Assembly (NCBI RefSeq): GCF_009695545.1
Contig: NZ_VUNS01000016.1
Location: 1 to 64,000 of the forward strand
Reading direction: 5' to 3'
Source of the DNA: Victivallis lenta
GTDB lineage: Bacteria > Verrucomicrobiota > Lentisphaeria > Victivallales > Victivallaceae
Length of the DNA stretch: 64,000 bases
Part shown: positions 51,599 through 60,649 of the stretch, one piece after another
How positions within the stretch are numbered: the stretch's first letter is position 1
Layout: each line of letters begins with the position of its first letter
Translations under genes and position numbers: made by a program
The notes under the pieces: generated by a model
The model's input: only the letters and a program-made list of their open reading frames with translations
Told to the model about the DNA's origin: nothing
Databases searched by the model: none

Positions 51599-52506
51599 AC
51601 GCTTCCGATGCAGGCTTCCTGACCCATCTCGAGGCGCTCCGGCAGGTGCTCTGGCGGAGCGTCGCGGCGGTCGGCGTGCTCCTGGTTCCGGGCTTCTTCG
51701 CGGCGCCGGAGGTGCTCGGCTTTCTCGTCAGGTTCACCTGTCCGCCGGATTTCAAGCTCAACTATTTCACCCCGATGGAGCCGCTGATCGTGCAGCTCAA
51801 GCTCGGACTGTTTCTGGCGGTCGTCGCGGCGATGCCGGTGATCCTCCGGCAGGCGGCCCGCTTTGTGGCGCCTGCGCTGTACGAGCACGAGCGCCGCGCG
51901 GCCGGAAGGGCGGTCGCTGCGGCGACCTTGCTGTTTCTCGCCGGCGCTGCGGTCGGATTGTTCCTTGTGGTGCCTCTGATGATGAAATTCTCCGCGGCCT
52001 ACGCTTCGGAGTCGCTGGCTCCCGTGATCGGAATCGGCAGCTTCGTGAATCTGGTCGGACTGCTCGCCCTGAGTTTCGGCGTCATGTTTCAGCTGCCGGT
52101 CGTCATGGTTCTGCTGGTCCGGTGCGGCGTGGTTGAAGTCGGCACGCTCAAAAGAAGCCGGCCGCTGGCGGTCACCGTCATTTTTATTCTTGCAGCCCTC
52201 CTGACGCCGCCGGACGTCGTAAGCCAGCTTCTGCTCGGTGTGCCGACCTGGCTGCTGTTCGAGGCGGCGCTGCTCGTCGCCGCCCGGTGCAGTCCGCGGA
52301 ATCCGCCGCCGGAAGAACCGCCGCCTGCCCGCTCTGCCGTGCCGGAGAGAACGGCTGCGGCGGTGGCGGAAGAGAGCCCCGAAAACGATGCGGAAACTGC
52401 GTTGGATGCCGTTTACCGTGAATCCTACCGGAAAAAACGGCGCAAAAATCGGAGATTCGGCATGATAAACGGCCATTATCGCACAAAAAGAGGTGGTAAA
52501 AAGTGA
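51595..52506 (+). CDS. tatC: Sec-independent translocase subunit TatC
   Basis: 303 aa. Six membrane helices in the TatC pattern: FLTHLEALRQVLWRSVAAVGVLL, PLIVQLKLGLFLAVVAAMPVILRQAARFVAPALYEHERR, FLAGAAVGLFLVVPLMMKF, and LTPPDVVSQLLLGVPTWLLFEAALL. TatC recognises the twin-arginine signal peptide of folded substrates. The C-terminal ~60 residues are a soluble, charged extension beyond the usual TatC end. It overlaps tatA and the next gene by 4 bp each. Confidence 0.95.
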   Translation: MNASDAGFLTHLEALRQVLWRSVAAVGVLLVPGFFAAPEVLGFLVRFTCPPDFKLNYFTPMEPLIVQLKLGLFLAVVAAMPVILRQAARFVAPALYEHERRAAGRAVAAATLLFLAGAAVGLFLVVPLMMKFSAAYASESLAPVIGIGSFVNLVGLLALSFGVMFQLPVVMVLLVRCGVVEVGTLKRSRPLAVTVIFILAALLTPPDVVSQLLLGVPTWLLFEAALLVAARCSPRNPPPEEPPPARSAVPERTAAAVAEESPENDAETALDAVYRESYRKKRRKNRRFGMINGHYRTKRGGKK

Positions 52507-53387
52507 AAAAAATGAGAAAATATCGCTTTTTTAACGATTTACGCTTGCGAAAATGCACTTTCGGGTTTATTTTAAGCATTCTCGTGGTGTGTAGTGCTGA
52601 GAATGCCTGCGCGGACGGGACGGTCTCCGGCGGCGGCGCTGCCGGCGCGGTGGTTACGATCCGGTCGAACGATGCTGAACGGCTGGGGGAGCTGAACCGG
52701 CTGCGTGAACAGGCGCTGCGGGACGCGGAGAGGATTAAGAGGCTGGAGCTGGAGCTGGAGACGTCGAAACGGACGGCCGGCCGGCTCGAGGCCGAGCTGA
52801 TTGAACAGAAAACAAAATTTCAGACAGAAAGCGAAAGGTTTCGCCAGCAGCAGCTGTGGCTCGCCGGTGTCCGGGCAGAGGGGACAGTGCGAAAAGACGG
52901 TGAGCGGGAAGAGCAGATGCTGCAGGCGATCGGGAAGCTTTCGGAAAACGGAGTCGGGCTCGCCCTCGACACCGTTGCTTTCTGCAACCAGGTGCAGCTT
53001 CTGCTGCGGGAACTGCCGATCGGGAAGGTTCGGCAGGCGGAAGTCCAGCTTCAGCTGGATGATCTCGTGCGGAAGTCGCGCCGGTTGATTGCGATGGCGG
53101 AGATTTCCGCTGATCCGGCGAAAGGGGTCGAGGCGCTGCGAACGTGTCGAATCCTCGCTGTGGACCGGGAGCTGCGCGTCGCGATACTGTCCGTAGGGTC
53201 GATCAAAGGCGCATTCGCCGGAATGATCTACCATGTCGGCAAAGACCGGCAGGAGCAGTTGAAACTGGTCAGTGTACGACCATCCGTCGCGGCGGCTGTT
53301 CTTGTGCGGGGCAGTATCGAAAACCTGTCTCCGGGCATGGAGGCTGCGGCGGGAGAAGAGAGAGGGCCGGACGAATCGGGAAGGTGA
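52503..53387 (+). CDS. Exported coiled-coil protein of unknown function
   Basis: 294 aa from GTG 52503 (GAGGTGG six bases upstream); ATG 52512 is the alternative. A membrane segment (~18-37) acts as a signal or anchor. Residues ~55-130 are a strongly charged coiled coil (ERLGELNRLREQALRDAERIKRLELELETSKRTAGRLEAELIEQKTKF). The C-terminal part (~210-290) looks beta-rich (ILAVDRELRVAILSVGSIKGAFAGMIYHVG), perhaps a small OB- or SH3-like domain. Its position between tatC and rplV is unusual. Confidence 0.75.
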   Translation: MKKMRKYRFFNDLRLRKCTFGFILSILVVCSAENACADGTVSGGGAAGAVVTIRSNDAERLGELNRLREQALRDAERIKRLELELETSKRTAGRLEAELIEQKTKFQTESERFRQQQLWLAGVRAEGTVRKDGEREEQMLQAIGKLSENGVGLALDTVAFCNQVQLLLRELPIGKVRQAEVQLQLDDLVRKSRRLIAMAEISADPAKGVEALRTCRILAVDRELRVAILSVGSIKGAFAGMIYHVGKDRQEQLKLVSVRPSVAAAVLVRGSIENLSPGMEAAAGEERGPDESGR

Positions 53388-53471
53388 GTTCCGGCCGCTC
53401 GCAGAAAACTAATGACAATAAGGGACGAAGCGGCGCAAGCCGTCCGTTCCGGAAAACTCGAGAACCAGATT

Positions 53472-53804
53472 ATGGAAGTAAGAGCTTTGACAAGGAATGT
53501 GCGGATCAGTCCGGAAAAGGCGCGGCACGTGTCCCGCCTGATCCAGGGAAAGTCCGCAGTTGAGGCGCTCGCGATCGTCGAACTGAGCCCGCGCAAAGCG
53601 GCCGGTCTGCTCGGCGACACCCTGCGCTCCGCCGTGGCCAATGCTGAGAACAACCTGGATGTGAACCGGAAGGAGCTGACCGTCAAGGCGGCGCTGGTCT
53701 CCCCCGGTCCGATCATCAAGCGTTTCCGTGCGAAGGCGCGCGGCTCGGCGGGCCGGATCCGCAAGCGGACCAGCCATCTGGAAATTATTTTGACGGATAA
53801 CTAG
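53472..53804 (+). CDS. rplV: Large ribosomal subunit protein uL22
   Basis: 110 aa from ATG 53472: MEVRALTRNVRISPEKARHVSRLIQGKSAVEALAIVELSPRKAA is the normal uL22 N-terminus, and the C-terminal arm GPIIKRFRAKARGSAGRIRKRTSHLEIIL is complete. An in-frame ATG at 53412 would add 20 residues (TIRDEAAQAVRSGKLENQ) with no family counterpart; neither start has a good Shine-Dalgarno. It is the first ribosomal gene here; the preceding S10-operon genes are absent. Confidence 0.95.
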   Translation: MEVRALTRNVRISPEKARHVSRLIQGKSAVEALAIVELSPRKAAGLLGDTLRSAVANAENNLDVNRKELTVKAALVSPGPIIKRFRAKARGSAGRIRKRTSHLEIILTDN

Positions 53805-53822
53805 AGTATAGGGGATTGAATC

Positions 53823-54530
53823 GTGGGACAAAAAGTTAATCCTATCGGATTGAGAACAGCCCTCACCAAAAATTGGGAATCCCGTTGGTTTCCGAGCAAG
53901 GCGTTCGGCGGCAAGAATCTGTTTGGCGAGTGGCTCCATGAGGACCTTGCGATCCGCAAGTTCATCAAGGAGAAGTTCGCCGCCGCGGCGATTGCGAGAA
54001 TCCAGATCGAGCGGTTCGCGAACCGGGTGCGGGTCATTATCTCCTCGGCGCGTCCGGGGCTTCTGATCGGCAAGAAGGGCGCCGAGCTCGACGCGCTCCG
54101 TGCGGAGATCTCCAAGCTCGTTGCGGGCAAGGAAGTCTTCACCGAGATCGTCGAAATCCGCCGCGCGGAAACGAACGCGCAGCTGGTCGCCGAAAGCATC
54201 GCGCAGCAGCTGGAACGTCGGATCGGTTTCCGCCGCGCGATGAAGCGCTCCATCCAGACTGCGATGGAGATGGGCGTCGATGGAATCAAGATCAACTGCG
54301 CCGGCCGTCTGGGCGGTGCCGAGTTGGCGCGTGAAGAGCAGTACAAAGAGGGCCGTGTCCCGCTGCACACGCTGAAGGCCAACATCGACTACGGTTTCAC
54401 CGAAGCGAATACCACGGCCGGAAAGATCGGCGTCAAGGTTTGGATTTGTCACAAAGACTCGATTGAGGAGCAAGATTATGCCGTTAATGCCAAAAAGAGT
54501 AAAGTACAGAAAGGTTCAGCGCGGAAGTAA
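53823..54530 (+). CDS. rpsC: Small ribosomal subunit protein uS3
   Basis: 235 aa, GTG start (MGQKVNPIGLRTALTKNWESRW). KH domain with RPGLLIGKKGAELDALRAEISKL, then the C-terminal domain GRLGGAELAREEQYKEGRVPLHTLKANIDYGF and IGVKVWICHKD. Its last 17 codons overlap the start of rplP by 53 bp in another frame, so the tail is encoded by sequence shared with uL16. Confidence 0.97.
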   Translation: MGQKVNPIGLRTALTKNWESRWFPSKAFGGKNLFGEWLHEDLAIRKFIKEKFAAAAIARIQIERFANRVRVIISSARPGLLIGKKGAELDALRAEISKLVAGKEVFTEIVEIRRAETNAQLVAESIAQQLERRIGFRRAMKRSIQTAMEMGVDGIKINCAGRLGGAELAREEQYKEGRVPLHTLKANIDYGFTEANTTAGKIGVKVWICHKDSIEEQDYAVNAKKSKVQKGSARK

Positions 54531-54891
54531 CGCCGGACTCGCCACGACCAACAACAAGTTGGACTTCGGCGATTTCGCGCTGCAGGCGCTGACCCGCGGG
54601 TACGTTACCAATAATCAGATTGAAGCCGCGCGTGTTGCGATCAACCGTCATTTGAAGCGCCGCGGCAAAGTGTGGATCCGTCTGTTCCCGTTCCGCTCCT
54701 TCACGAAGAAGCCGCTGGAAGTCCGTATGGGCAAGGGAAAAGGCGCGGTCGAAGGCTGGGTCGCTCCGGTGCTTCCGGGCCGGGTGCTTTTCGAAGTGTC
54801 CGGCTGCAGCGAGTCCGTGGCGAAGGAAGCGATGAGCCGTGCGGCGAACAAGCTCTGCTTGCGCTGCAAGTTCCTGGCTCGGGAAGATTAA
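54478..54891 (+). CDS. rplP: Large ribosomal subunit protein uL16
   Basis: 137 aa from ATG 54478 (GAGGAG seven bases upstream). MPLMPKRVKYRKVQRGSNAG is the expected N-terminus, followed by GDFALQALTRGYVTNNQIEAARVAINRHLKRRGKVWIRLFPFRSFTKKPLEVRMGKGKGAVEGWVAPVLPGRVLFEV. It binds near the peptidyl-transferase centre. It begins 53 bp before the rpsC stop. Confidence 0.97.
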   Translation: MPLMPKRVKYRKVQRGSNAGLATTNNKLDFGDFALQALTRGYVTNNQIEAARVAINRHLKRRGKVWIRLFPFRSFTKKPLEVRMGKGKGAVEGWVAPVLPGRVLFEVSGCSESVAKEAMSRAANKLCLRCKFLARED

Positions 54892-54904
54892 TGAGGTCAG
54901 ACAG

Positions 54905-55102
54905 ATGAAAACCAAAGAAATCCGTGAGCTTTCGGATGCGGAGCTGGTGAGCAAGATCGCCGACCTGCAGCGGGAGAAGTTGAACCTCAAGATCCAGTCC
55001 CGTACCGGTCAGTTGGAGAAGACCGCCCGTGTCCGGCAGATCCGCCGCGACATCGCGCGCATTTACACCGAACAGACCGCCCGTGCGGCGAAAGTCCAGT
55101 GA
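54905..55102 (+). CDS. rpmC: Large ribosomal subunit protein uL29
   Basis: 65 aa, two helices: [57 protein letters not shown] 54905 has GAGG eight bases upstream. It lies near the polypeptide exit and contacts SRP and trigger factor. Confidence 0.96.
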   Translation: MKTKEIRELSDAELVSKIADLQREKLNLKIQSRTGQLEKTARVRQIRRDIARIYTEQTARAAKVQ

Positions 55103-55110
55103 GGGATAAA

Positions 55111-55389
55111 ATGAGTGAAGCTGTAGTTGAAGTCCGGGGCAACCGGAAAGAGCGCGTCGGCGTGGTCGTCAGCGATGTTCAGGATAAGACCATCGTCGTG
55201 AAGGTTGACCGCCGCACGCCGCATCCGCTGTATCAGAAGATCGTGAAGGTCAGCAAGAAATTCACGGCCCATGACGAGAAGAACGAGGCGAAGAAGGGCG
55301 ATACCGTGCGTATCGTCGAGACCCGCCCGATGAGCAAGAACAAGTGCTGGCGCCTGGCGGCTGTCATCAGCCGTCCGGAACAGGAATAA
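55111..55389 (+). CDS. rpsQ: Small ribosomal subunit protein uS17
   Basis: 92 aa from ATG 55111 (GAGGG five bases upstream). OB fold with the family pattern [65 protein letters not shown]. It binds 16S rRNA helix 11 in early 30S assembly. Confidence 0.97.
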   Translation: MSEAVVEVRGNRKERVGVVVSDVQDKTIVVKVDRRTPHPLYQKIVKVSKKFTAHDEKNEAKKGDTVRIVETRPMSKNKCWRLAAVISRPEQE

Positions 55390-55407
55390 CCTTCAGGAGA
55401 TCATGCA

Positions 55408-55773
55408 ATGATTCAGATGCAGTCAGTTCTGGAGGTCGCCGACAATTCCGGCGCGAAGTCGATTCTGACCATGTCGGTTCTGGGCCAGGCCCGGACGATC
55501 GCCGGAGTCGGCGATATCATTACCGGCGCGGTGCAGGAGGCGCTTCCGGACGGTTCGGTGAAGAAGGGGCAGGTGGTGAAGGCGGTCGTCGTCCGCACTG
55601 CGGCGAAGATTCGCCGTCCGGACGGTTCGTACCTGAAGTTCGACAAGAACGCCGCCGTGCTCATCGACAAGGACAAAAACCCCGTCGGAACCCGTATTTT
55701 CGGGCCGGTGGCGCGTGAATTGCGGGAAAAGGATTTCATGAAGATCATCTCGCTCGCGCCGGAGGTGCTTTAA
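55408..55773 (+). CDS. rplN: Large ribosomal subunit protein uL14
   Basis: 121 aa, starting [26 protein letters not shown] and including [49 protein letters not shown]. It forms an inter-subunit bridge. Its stop overlaps the rplX start (TAATG). Confidence 0.98.
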   Translation: MIQMQSVLEVADNSGAKSILTMSVLGQARTIAGVGDIITGAVQEALPDGSVKKGQVVKAVVVRTAAKIRRPDGSYLKFDKNAAVLIDKDKNPVGTRIFGPVARELREKDFMKIISLAPEVL

Positions 55774-56030
55774 TGAAAAAATATCACGTCAAGAAGGGCG
55801 ACAAAGTTGTGGTGAACTCCGGCAACTTCAAGGGCGAGGAAGCGACGATTGCCGCGATTCTCACCGCGAAGGACCGTGTTGTTCTCTCGTTTACGTCCAA
55901 CAAGGATCGCGCGATCGGCAAGAAGACGATCAAGAAGAGCAAGCTCAATCCGAACGGCGGCATGGTCGAGCGTTCGGTTTCGGTGCACGTCTCGAATGTC
56001 AATCCCGTTGCCGCGGACAAGACGGAGTAG
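55773..56030 (+). CDS. rplX: Large ribosomal subunit protein uL24
   Basis: 85 aa, slightly short. KOW motif KKGDKVVVNSGNFKGEEATIAAIL at the N-terminus, then LNPNGGMVERSVSVHVSNVNPVAA. It initiates 50S assembly. Confidence 0.96.
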   Translation: MKKYHVKKGDKVVVNSGNFKGEEATIAAILTAKDRVVLSFTSNKDRAIGKKTIKKSKLNPNGGMVERSVSVHVSNVNPVAADKTE

Positions 56031-56036
56031 TGTAAA

Positions 56037-56573
56037 ATGCCTGATATGAAGAAAAAATACAACGAGGAAGTCCGCAGCGCTCTCCAGGCCAAACTCGGCC
56101 TCAAGAACGTGATGCAGATTCCGAAGCTCGAGAAGATCGTGATCTCGACCGGCATCGGTTCGGATGCCGAGCGCGACGCCTTCACCGAAGCGAAGAAACA
56201 CCTCGCGGCGATGACCGGCCAGCAGCCGGTGATCACGAAGGCGCGCAAGAACGTGTCGAACTTCAAGCTGCGCGTCGGCATGCCGGTCGGTGTGATGGTG
56301 ACGCTGCGCGGAAACCGCATGTACGAGTTTCTCGACCGTTTCGTTCACAACGCGATGCCGCGCGTGCGCGACTTCCGCGGGATTCCGAAGACCGGTTTCG
56401 ACGGCGTCGGCAACTACAACCTCGGTGTGAGCGACGTGTCGGTCTTCACCGAAGTCGATGCCGACAAGCTGAAATATCCGCTCGGTGTGAACCTGACGTT
56501 CGTCACGACTGCGAAAAACGACGATGCGGCGCGTGAACTTCTGAAAATGATGGAAGTTCCGTTCGAGGAATAA
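56037..56573 (+). CDS. rplE: Large ribosomal subunit protein uL5
   Basis: 178 aa. Signatures: YNEEVRSALQAKLGLKNVMQIPKLEKIVISTGIG, TGQQPVITKARKNVSNFKLRVGMPVGVMVTLRGNRMYEFLDR, and GNYNLGVSD. It binds 5S rRNA with uL18. Confidence 0.98.
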   Translation: MPDMKKKYNEEVRSALQAKLGLKNVMQIPKLEKIVISTGIGSDAERDAFTEAKKHLAAMTGQQPVITKARKNVSNFKLRVGMPVGVMVTLRGNRMYEFLDRFVHNAMPRVRDFRGIPKTGFDGVGNYNLGVSDVSVFTEVDADKLKYPLGVNLTFVTTAKNDDAARELLKMMEVPFEE

Positions 56574-56588
56574 AGGAAGGATTGCATC

Positions 56589-56774
56589 ATGGCGAAACTT
56601 AGTTTGATGGTGAAAGCCGAACGCGGGAGCAAGTTCCCGGTGCGGAATTACACGCGCTGCAAGGCGTGCGGCCGCCCCCGCGCTTATATCGGCAAATTCC
56701 AGCTCTGCCGTATCTGTTTCCGCGAACTGGCCTCGAAGGGCCAGATTCCGGGCGTGACCAAGGCCAGCTGGTAA
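56589..56774 (+). CDS. rpsZ: Small ribosomal subunit protein uS14, zinc type
   Basis: 61 aa, the short zinc-binding form: Cys24, Cys27, Cys40 and Cys43 (CKAC and CRIC) are all present. [32 protein letters not shown] is standard. This is the C+ paralogue, not the longer zinc-free form. Confidence 0.97.
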   Translation: MAKLSLMVKAERGSKFPVRNYTRCKACGRPRAYIGKFQLCRICFRELASKGQIPGVTKASW

Positions 56775-56790
56775 GGGAGGAACCTACATA

Positions 56791-57186
56791 ATGAGCATGC
56801 AAGATCCCATTGCTGATATGCTGACCCGGCTCCGCAACGCGGGTGCCGCCGGTCTGAAGAAGGTCGAGATGCCGAGCTCGAAAGAGAAGGCGGCGATCGC
56901 GAAAGTGCTGAAGAGCGAAGGGTACATCAAGGACTTTGCAGTCAGCGAAGACGGTGTGAAGCGCCAGCTCTCCATCGAGCTCAAATACGCGAACGGCAAG
57001 TCCGTGATCGAAGGGCTCGAGCGCGTGAGCAAGCCGTCCTGCCGCGTTCATTGCGGCAGCCGGGAGATTCCGCGCGTCCGCAACGGTCTCGGCACGGTGA
57101 TCCTGACCACGCCCGAAGGTGTGCTGTCGGGTCGCGAAGCGGCCAAGGCGAACGTCGGCGGCGAAATTCTCTGCTACGTCTGGTAA
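56791..57186 (+). CDS. rpsH: Small ribosomal subunit protein uS8
   Basis: 131 aa: QDPIADMLTRLRNAGAAGLKKVEMPSSKEKAAIAKVLKSEGYI at the N-terminus and RVRNGLGTVILTTPEGVLSGREAAKANVGGEILCYVW at the C-terminus. In E. coli S8 represses the spc operon by binding its mRNA near rplE. Confidence 0.98.
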   Translation: MSMQDPIADMLTRLRNAGAAGLKKVEMPSSKEKAAIAKVLKSEGYIKDFAVSEDGVKRQLSIELKYANGKSVIEGLERVSKPSCRVHCGSREIPRVRNGLGTVILTTPEGVLSGREAAKANVGGEILCYVW

Positions 57187-57209
57187 TTTTAGAAACAGGA
57201 ATTTACAAT

Positions 57210-57740
57210 ATGTCTCGAATTGGCAATAAAGCGATCGCGATCCCTTCCGGCGTGAAGGTCGCTGTTGACGCTGCCGGAGTGACGGTCGAAGGCAAGACAA
57301 AGCTTTCGATGCCGCTCCCGCCGCTGGTCGCGGTCGAGGTCAAGGACGGCAATGTCCATGTCTCGATGGCTTCCGACGACCGCAAGGCGAGCGCGATGCA
57401 GGGGCTGACCCGCAGTTTGATCAACAACATGGTCATCGGCGTGACGACCGGCTTCAAGAAGGAGCTGCAGATAGTCGGCGTCGGTTACAAGGCGCAGCTC
57501 ACCGGCAAGAAGCTGGTGCTGAACCTCGGTTTCTCGCACACGATCGAATTCAACGTCCCGGAAGGCGTCAAAGTGACGGTTGACGGTGCGAAGATCACGG
57601 TCGAGGGCGCGGACAAGCAGGCTGTCGGCGAAGCCGCCGCCGAAATCCGCCGTTTCCGGCCGCCCGAACCCTATAAGGGCAAAGGCATTCGTTACGCCGA
57701 CGAGCGGATCATCCTCAAAGAAGGGAAATCCGTGGGTTGA
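57210..57740 (+). CDS. rplF: Large ribosomal subunit protein uL6
   Basis: 176 aa from ATG 57210 (AGGA nine bases upstream): MSRIGNKAIAIPSGVKVAVDAAGVTVEGKTK. Two repeats of the uL6 fold and the ending RPPEPYKGKGIRYADERIILKEGKS are standard. Confidence 0.97.
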   Translation: MSRIGNKAIAIPSGVKVAVDAAGVTVEGKTKLSMPLPPLVAVEVKDGNVHVSMASDDRKASAMQGLTRSLINNMVIGVTTGFKKELQIVGVGYKAQLTGKKLVLNLGFSHTIEFNVPEGVKVTVDGAKITVEGADKQAVGEAAAEIRRFRPPEPYKGKGIRYADERIILKEGKSVG

Positions 57741-57764
57741 TCCCGGGATTAAGGAGCTGATAAA

Positions 57765-58127
57765 ATGGCTGTTAAGAATAGAAATACGATGCGCGCGCGC
57801 CGCCATCTCCGGATTCGTAAAAAGGTTTCCGGGACCACGGAGCGCCCGAGATTCTGTGTCAGCATCACCGCCAACCACATCTACTGTCAGTTCATCGACG
57901 ATGTGAAGGGCGTTACGCTGGCGTGTACTTCGAGTCTCGACCCGAAGTTCAAGGCCGAGAACGCGAAGCCGAACATGGCCGGCGCGGTTCTGCTCGGGAA
58001 ACTCGCGGCGGAGGCGGCCAAGGCCGCGAACGTCACGGAAGTCGTTTTTGACCGTTCCGGATACAACTATCACGGACGGATGAAGGCGATCGCCGAGACT
58101 GCCCGCGAAAACGGACTCAAGTTCTAG
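57765..58127 (+). CDS. rplR: Large ribosomal subunit protein uL18
   Basis: 120 aa: [48 protein letters not shown] and [28 protein letters not shown]. It carries 5S rRNA into the 50S subunit with uL5. Confidence 0.98.
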   Translation: MAVKNRNTMRARRHLRIRKKVSGTTERPRFCVSITANHIYCQFIDDVKGVTLACTSSLDPKFKAENAKPNMAGAVLLGKLAAEAAKAANVTEVVFDRSGYNYHGRMKAIAETARENGLKF

Positions 58128-58137
58128 GAGAACTCTC

Positions 58138-58677
58138 ATGGCGAAACGTGATAATTTCAATGAAGCGGCTCAGAGCGAATTTGACGAGAGCGTCATTTCG
58201 ATCAACCGCAGTGCGAAAGTCGTCAAGGGCGGCAAGAACTTCAGCTTCGGCGCTCTCGTTGTGGTCGGCGATCACAACGGCCGGGTCGGTTACGGCTACG
58301 GCAAGGCGAACGAAGTCTCCGACGCGATCCGCAAGGGCGGCGAAGCTGCCCGGCGCAATCTGGTGACCGTTCCGATGAACGGCCAGACCCTGCCGCATGA
58401 GATCGAAGTCAAATTCGGCGGCGCGCGGGTTCTGCTGCGTCCGGCTTCGTCGGGCACCGGCCTCATCGCCGGCGGCGCGGTCCGCGCGATTCTCGAGCTG
58501 GCCGGAGTGAAGGACGTTCTGGCGAAGTCGCTCGGCGCGGCCAATGCGGCCAACGTGGCGAAGGCGACGTTCAAGGCGATCTCGCAGCTTTCGAGCCGCG
58601 AGGAGGTCTACGCGCGCCGCGGCATTCCGATGCCGCAGGCTGCTCAGGTCGCCGCGCCGGTCGCGGAAAACAACTAA
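58138..58677 (+). CDS. rpsE: Small ribosomal subunit protein uS5
   Basis: 179 aa. N-terminal dsRNA-binding fold with [57 protein letters not shown], then [38 protein letters not shown]. rpmD (uL30), normally next, is absent: rplO follows directly after 25 bp. Confidence 0.98.
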   Translation: MAKRDNFNEAAQSEFDESVISINRSAKVVKGGKNFSFGALVVVGDHNGRVGYGYGKANEVSDAIRKGGEAARRNLVTVPMNGQTLPHEIEVKFGGARVLLRPASSGTGLIAGGAVRAILELAGVKDVLAKSLGAANAANVAKATFKAISQLSSREEVYARRGIPMPQAAQVAAPVAENN

Positions 58678-58702
58678 ATTCTGAAATAGGAATACTAGGA
58701 TT

Positions 58703-59149
58703 ATGAAACTGCATGAACTCAGCCCCAACGCCGGTTCCAGGAAGCGGCGCAAGCGGGTCGGGCGCGGCGACAGCTCCGGCCTCGGCAAGACCGCGGGCCG
58801 CGGCGAGAAGGGTCAGAAGTCCCGCACCGGTTCGTCGATCCGTCCGTTCTTCGAAGGCGGCCAGATTCCGTTGTTCCGCCGTCTGCCGAAGCGCGGCTTC
58901 AACAGCCCGGACCATATCGAGTACCAGCTGGTCAACCTGAACATCCTCGAAGAGAATTTCAACGCGGGTGACGTGGTCGATCAGGAGTCGCTCCGGGCGA
59001 AGAATCTTCTGGGCAAAAAGCTCCAGATGATCAAGATCCTCGCCAACGGAGAGATCACCAAGGCGCTGACGGTCAAGGCGGAGAAGTTCTCCGCGCAGGC
59101 CCAGGCCAAGATCGAAGCCGCCGGCGGCAAAGTCGAAGTGGTGGAATAA
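58703..59149 (+). CDS. rplO: Large ribosomal subunit protein uL15
   Basis: 148 aa: MKLHELSPNAGSRKRRKRVGRGDSSGLGKTAGRGEKGQKSRTG, then FEGGQIPLFRRLPKRGFNSP and the C-terminal alpha/beta domain. Complete and typical in length. Confidence 0.98.
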   Translation: MKLHELSPNAGSRKRRKRVGRGDSSGLGKTAGRGEKGQKSRTGSSIRPFFEGGQIPLFRRLPKRGFNSPDHIEYQLVNLNILEENFNAGDVVDQESLRAKNLLGKKLQMIKILANGEITKALTVKAEKFSAQAQAKIEAAGGKVEVVE

Positions 59150-59172
59150 AAAACCGGGAAAGACGGTAATCT

Positions 59173-60558
59173 ATGTTGCAGGCATTTATCAATACATTGA
59201 AAGTGAAAGATCTGCGTAATCGCCTGATGTTCACGGCACTTATTATTGTGATCGTGCGTTTTGCGAGCAGCATCCCGTGTCCCGGGGTCGACCCGGCGGC
59301 TCTGGAAAGTTTTATGGCTGAACTGAGTGCCAGCAGCAAGGACGGCGGCGGAGTTTTGGCATTTATCGACCTCTTCTCGGGCGGTGCGTTGACGCACTTC
59401 GCGCTTGGAGCGCTCGGTATCATGCCGTACATCACCGCGTCCATTATCGTCCAACTTCTGGTGCCGGTGATTCCCACGCTGGAGAAGATGCAGCGGGAGG
59501 GGGAGAACGGGCGCCAGAAGCTTTCCCAGTATACGCGTTACCTGACGCTCATCGTCTGTGTGGTTCAGGGCATGATGGTCGCGCTGGCGATGATCAACCC
59601 GGCCAAGATCGGCCTGCCCCAGCCGAACCAGCCGCTCTTTCTCGGCAATGAGCAGGTTTTCATTCTGATGACGATTCTCGTGCTGACCACGACCACGATG
59701 GTCTTCACCTGGCTCGGTGAGCAGATCACCGAGCGCGGCATCGGCAACGGCGTGTCGCTCATCATCACGATCGGCATCGTTTCGCGCCTGCCGCAGTCGG
59801 TGATCGAACTCGTGCAGATGGCCTGGAACGGCCAGACTCCGGACGGAACGAGCTTCAAGCCGGTGCAGCTGCTGCTGTTGCTGGTGGTCTTCTGCGTGGT
59901 GACGGCCGCGACGATCATGCTGTCGCAGGGCTATCGCCGGGTTCCGATCCAGATGATCCGCAAGACGGTCGGCAAGCAGATGACCGGCGGCGCGACCTAC
60001 ATGCCGCTCAAGGTCAACTTTGCGAACGTCATGCCGATCATTTTCGCCGGCGCGATTCTGATGCTGCCGGAGTATATGTTCCGTTATTTTGCGAGCCAGC
60101 CGGACGCGAGCACGATCTGGAATTCGCTGGCGCTGTCGTTCCAGAACGGCGGGACCGGCTATATGATCGCCTATGCACTGCTGATTCTCGCCTTCAGCTT
60201 CTTCTGGGTGGCGAACCAGTTCAACCCGATCCAGATCGCGGACAACCTCAAGAAAGAGGGCGCGTTCATCCCGGGCATCAGCCCCGGGCAGCCGACCGCG
60301 GATTTTCTGGATACGGCGATGACGCGGGTTACGGCGGGAGGCGCGGTTTTCCTGATGGCGCTGGCGCTTTTCCCGATGTTCCTTTACAGCAGCTTTAAAA
60401 TTCCGTTCATGGTCGCCCAGTTCTTCGGAGGCACGTCGCTTCTCATCATGGTCGGCGTGGTCCTCGATACGATGAGCCAGCTGGAGTCTCATCTGACCAT
60501 GCGGCATTACGAGGGATTCCTCAAGAGCGGCAGACTGCGGAGCCGCAGCGGGAACTGA
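59173..60558 (+). CDS. secY: Protein translocase channel subunit SecY
   Basis: 461 aa with ten membrane helices. Signatures: LRNRLMFTALIIVIVRFASSIPCPGVD, the plug region FIDLFSGGALTHFALGALGIMPYITASIIVQLL, EKMQREGENGRQKLSQYTRYLT, and RVPIQMIRKTVGKQMTGGATYMPLKVNFANVMPIIFAGAIL. It ends with the usual short basic tail. It is the last gene of the ribosomal cluster here; adk, map and infA do not follow. Confidence 0.98.
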   Translation: MLQAFINTLKVKDLRNRLMFTALIIVIVRFASSIPCPGVDPAALESFMAELSASSKDGGGVLAFIDLFSGGALTHFALGALGIMPYITASIIVQLLVPVIPTLEKMQREGENGRQKLSQYTRYLTLIVCVVQGMMVALAMINPAKIGLPQPNQPLFLGNEQVFILMTILVLTTTTMVFTWLGEQITERGIGNGVSLIITIGIVSRLPQSVIELVQMAWNGQTPDGTSFKPVQLLLLLVVFCVVTAATIMLSQGYRRVPIQMIRKTVGKQMTGGATYMPLKVNFANVMPIIFAGAILMLPEYMFRYFASQPDASTIWNSLALSFQNGGTGYMIAYALLILAFSFFWVANQFNPIQIADNLKKEGAFIPGISPGQPTADFLDTAMTRVTAGGAVFLMALALFPMFLYSSFKIPFMVAQFFGGTSLLIMVGVVLDTMSQLESHLTMRHYEGFLKSGRLRSRSGN

Positions 60559-60587
60559 TTCCGCGGCGGACGGCGCAGAGTGATATT

Positions 60588-60603
60588 GTCGGACTGGTCC
60601 GAC
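60588..60603 (+). terminator. Short palindrome between secY and cmk
   Basis: GTCGGAC and GTCCGAC are separated by 2 bp, 30 bp after the secY stop. No U-tract follows. It could end the ribosomal transcript or be an operator for cmk. Confidence 0.3.
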
Positions 60604-60649
60604 CGGTTGCGGCTGGTCGAATCAGTCCTTTTCATTTTGGATGAAACAT

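Noticed and set aside
53412-53471. 20-residue N-terminal extension of uL22
   Set aside because: It has no counterpart in the family and no clear ribosome-binding site; the internal ATG gives the normal uL22 start. It cannot be fully excluded.
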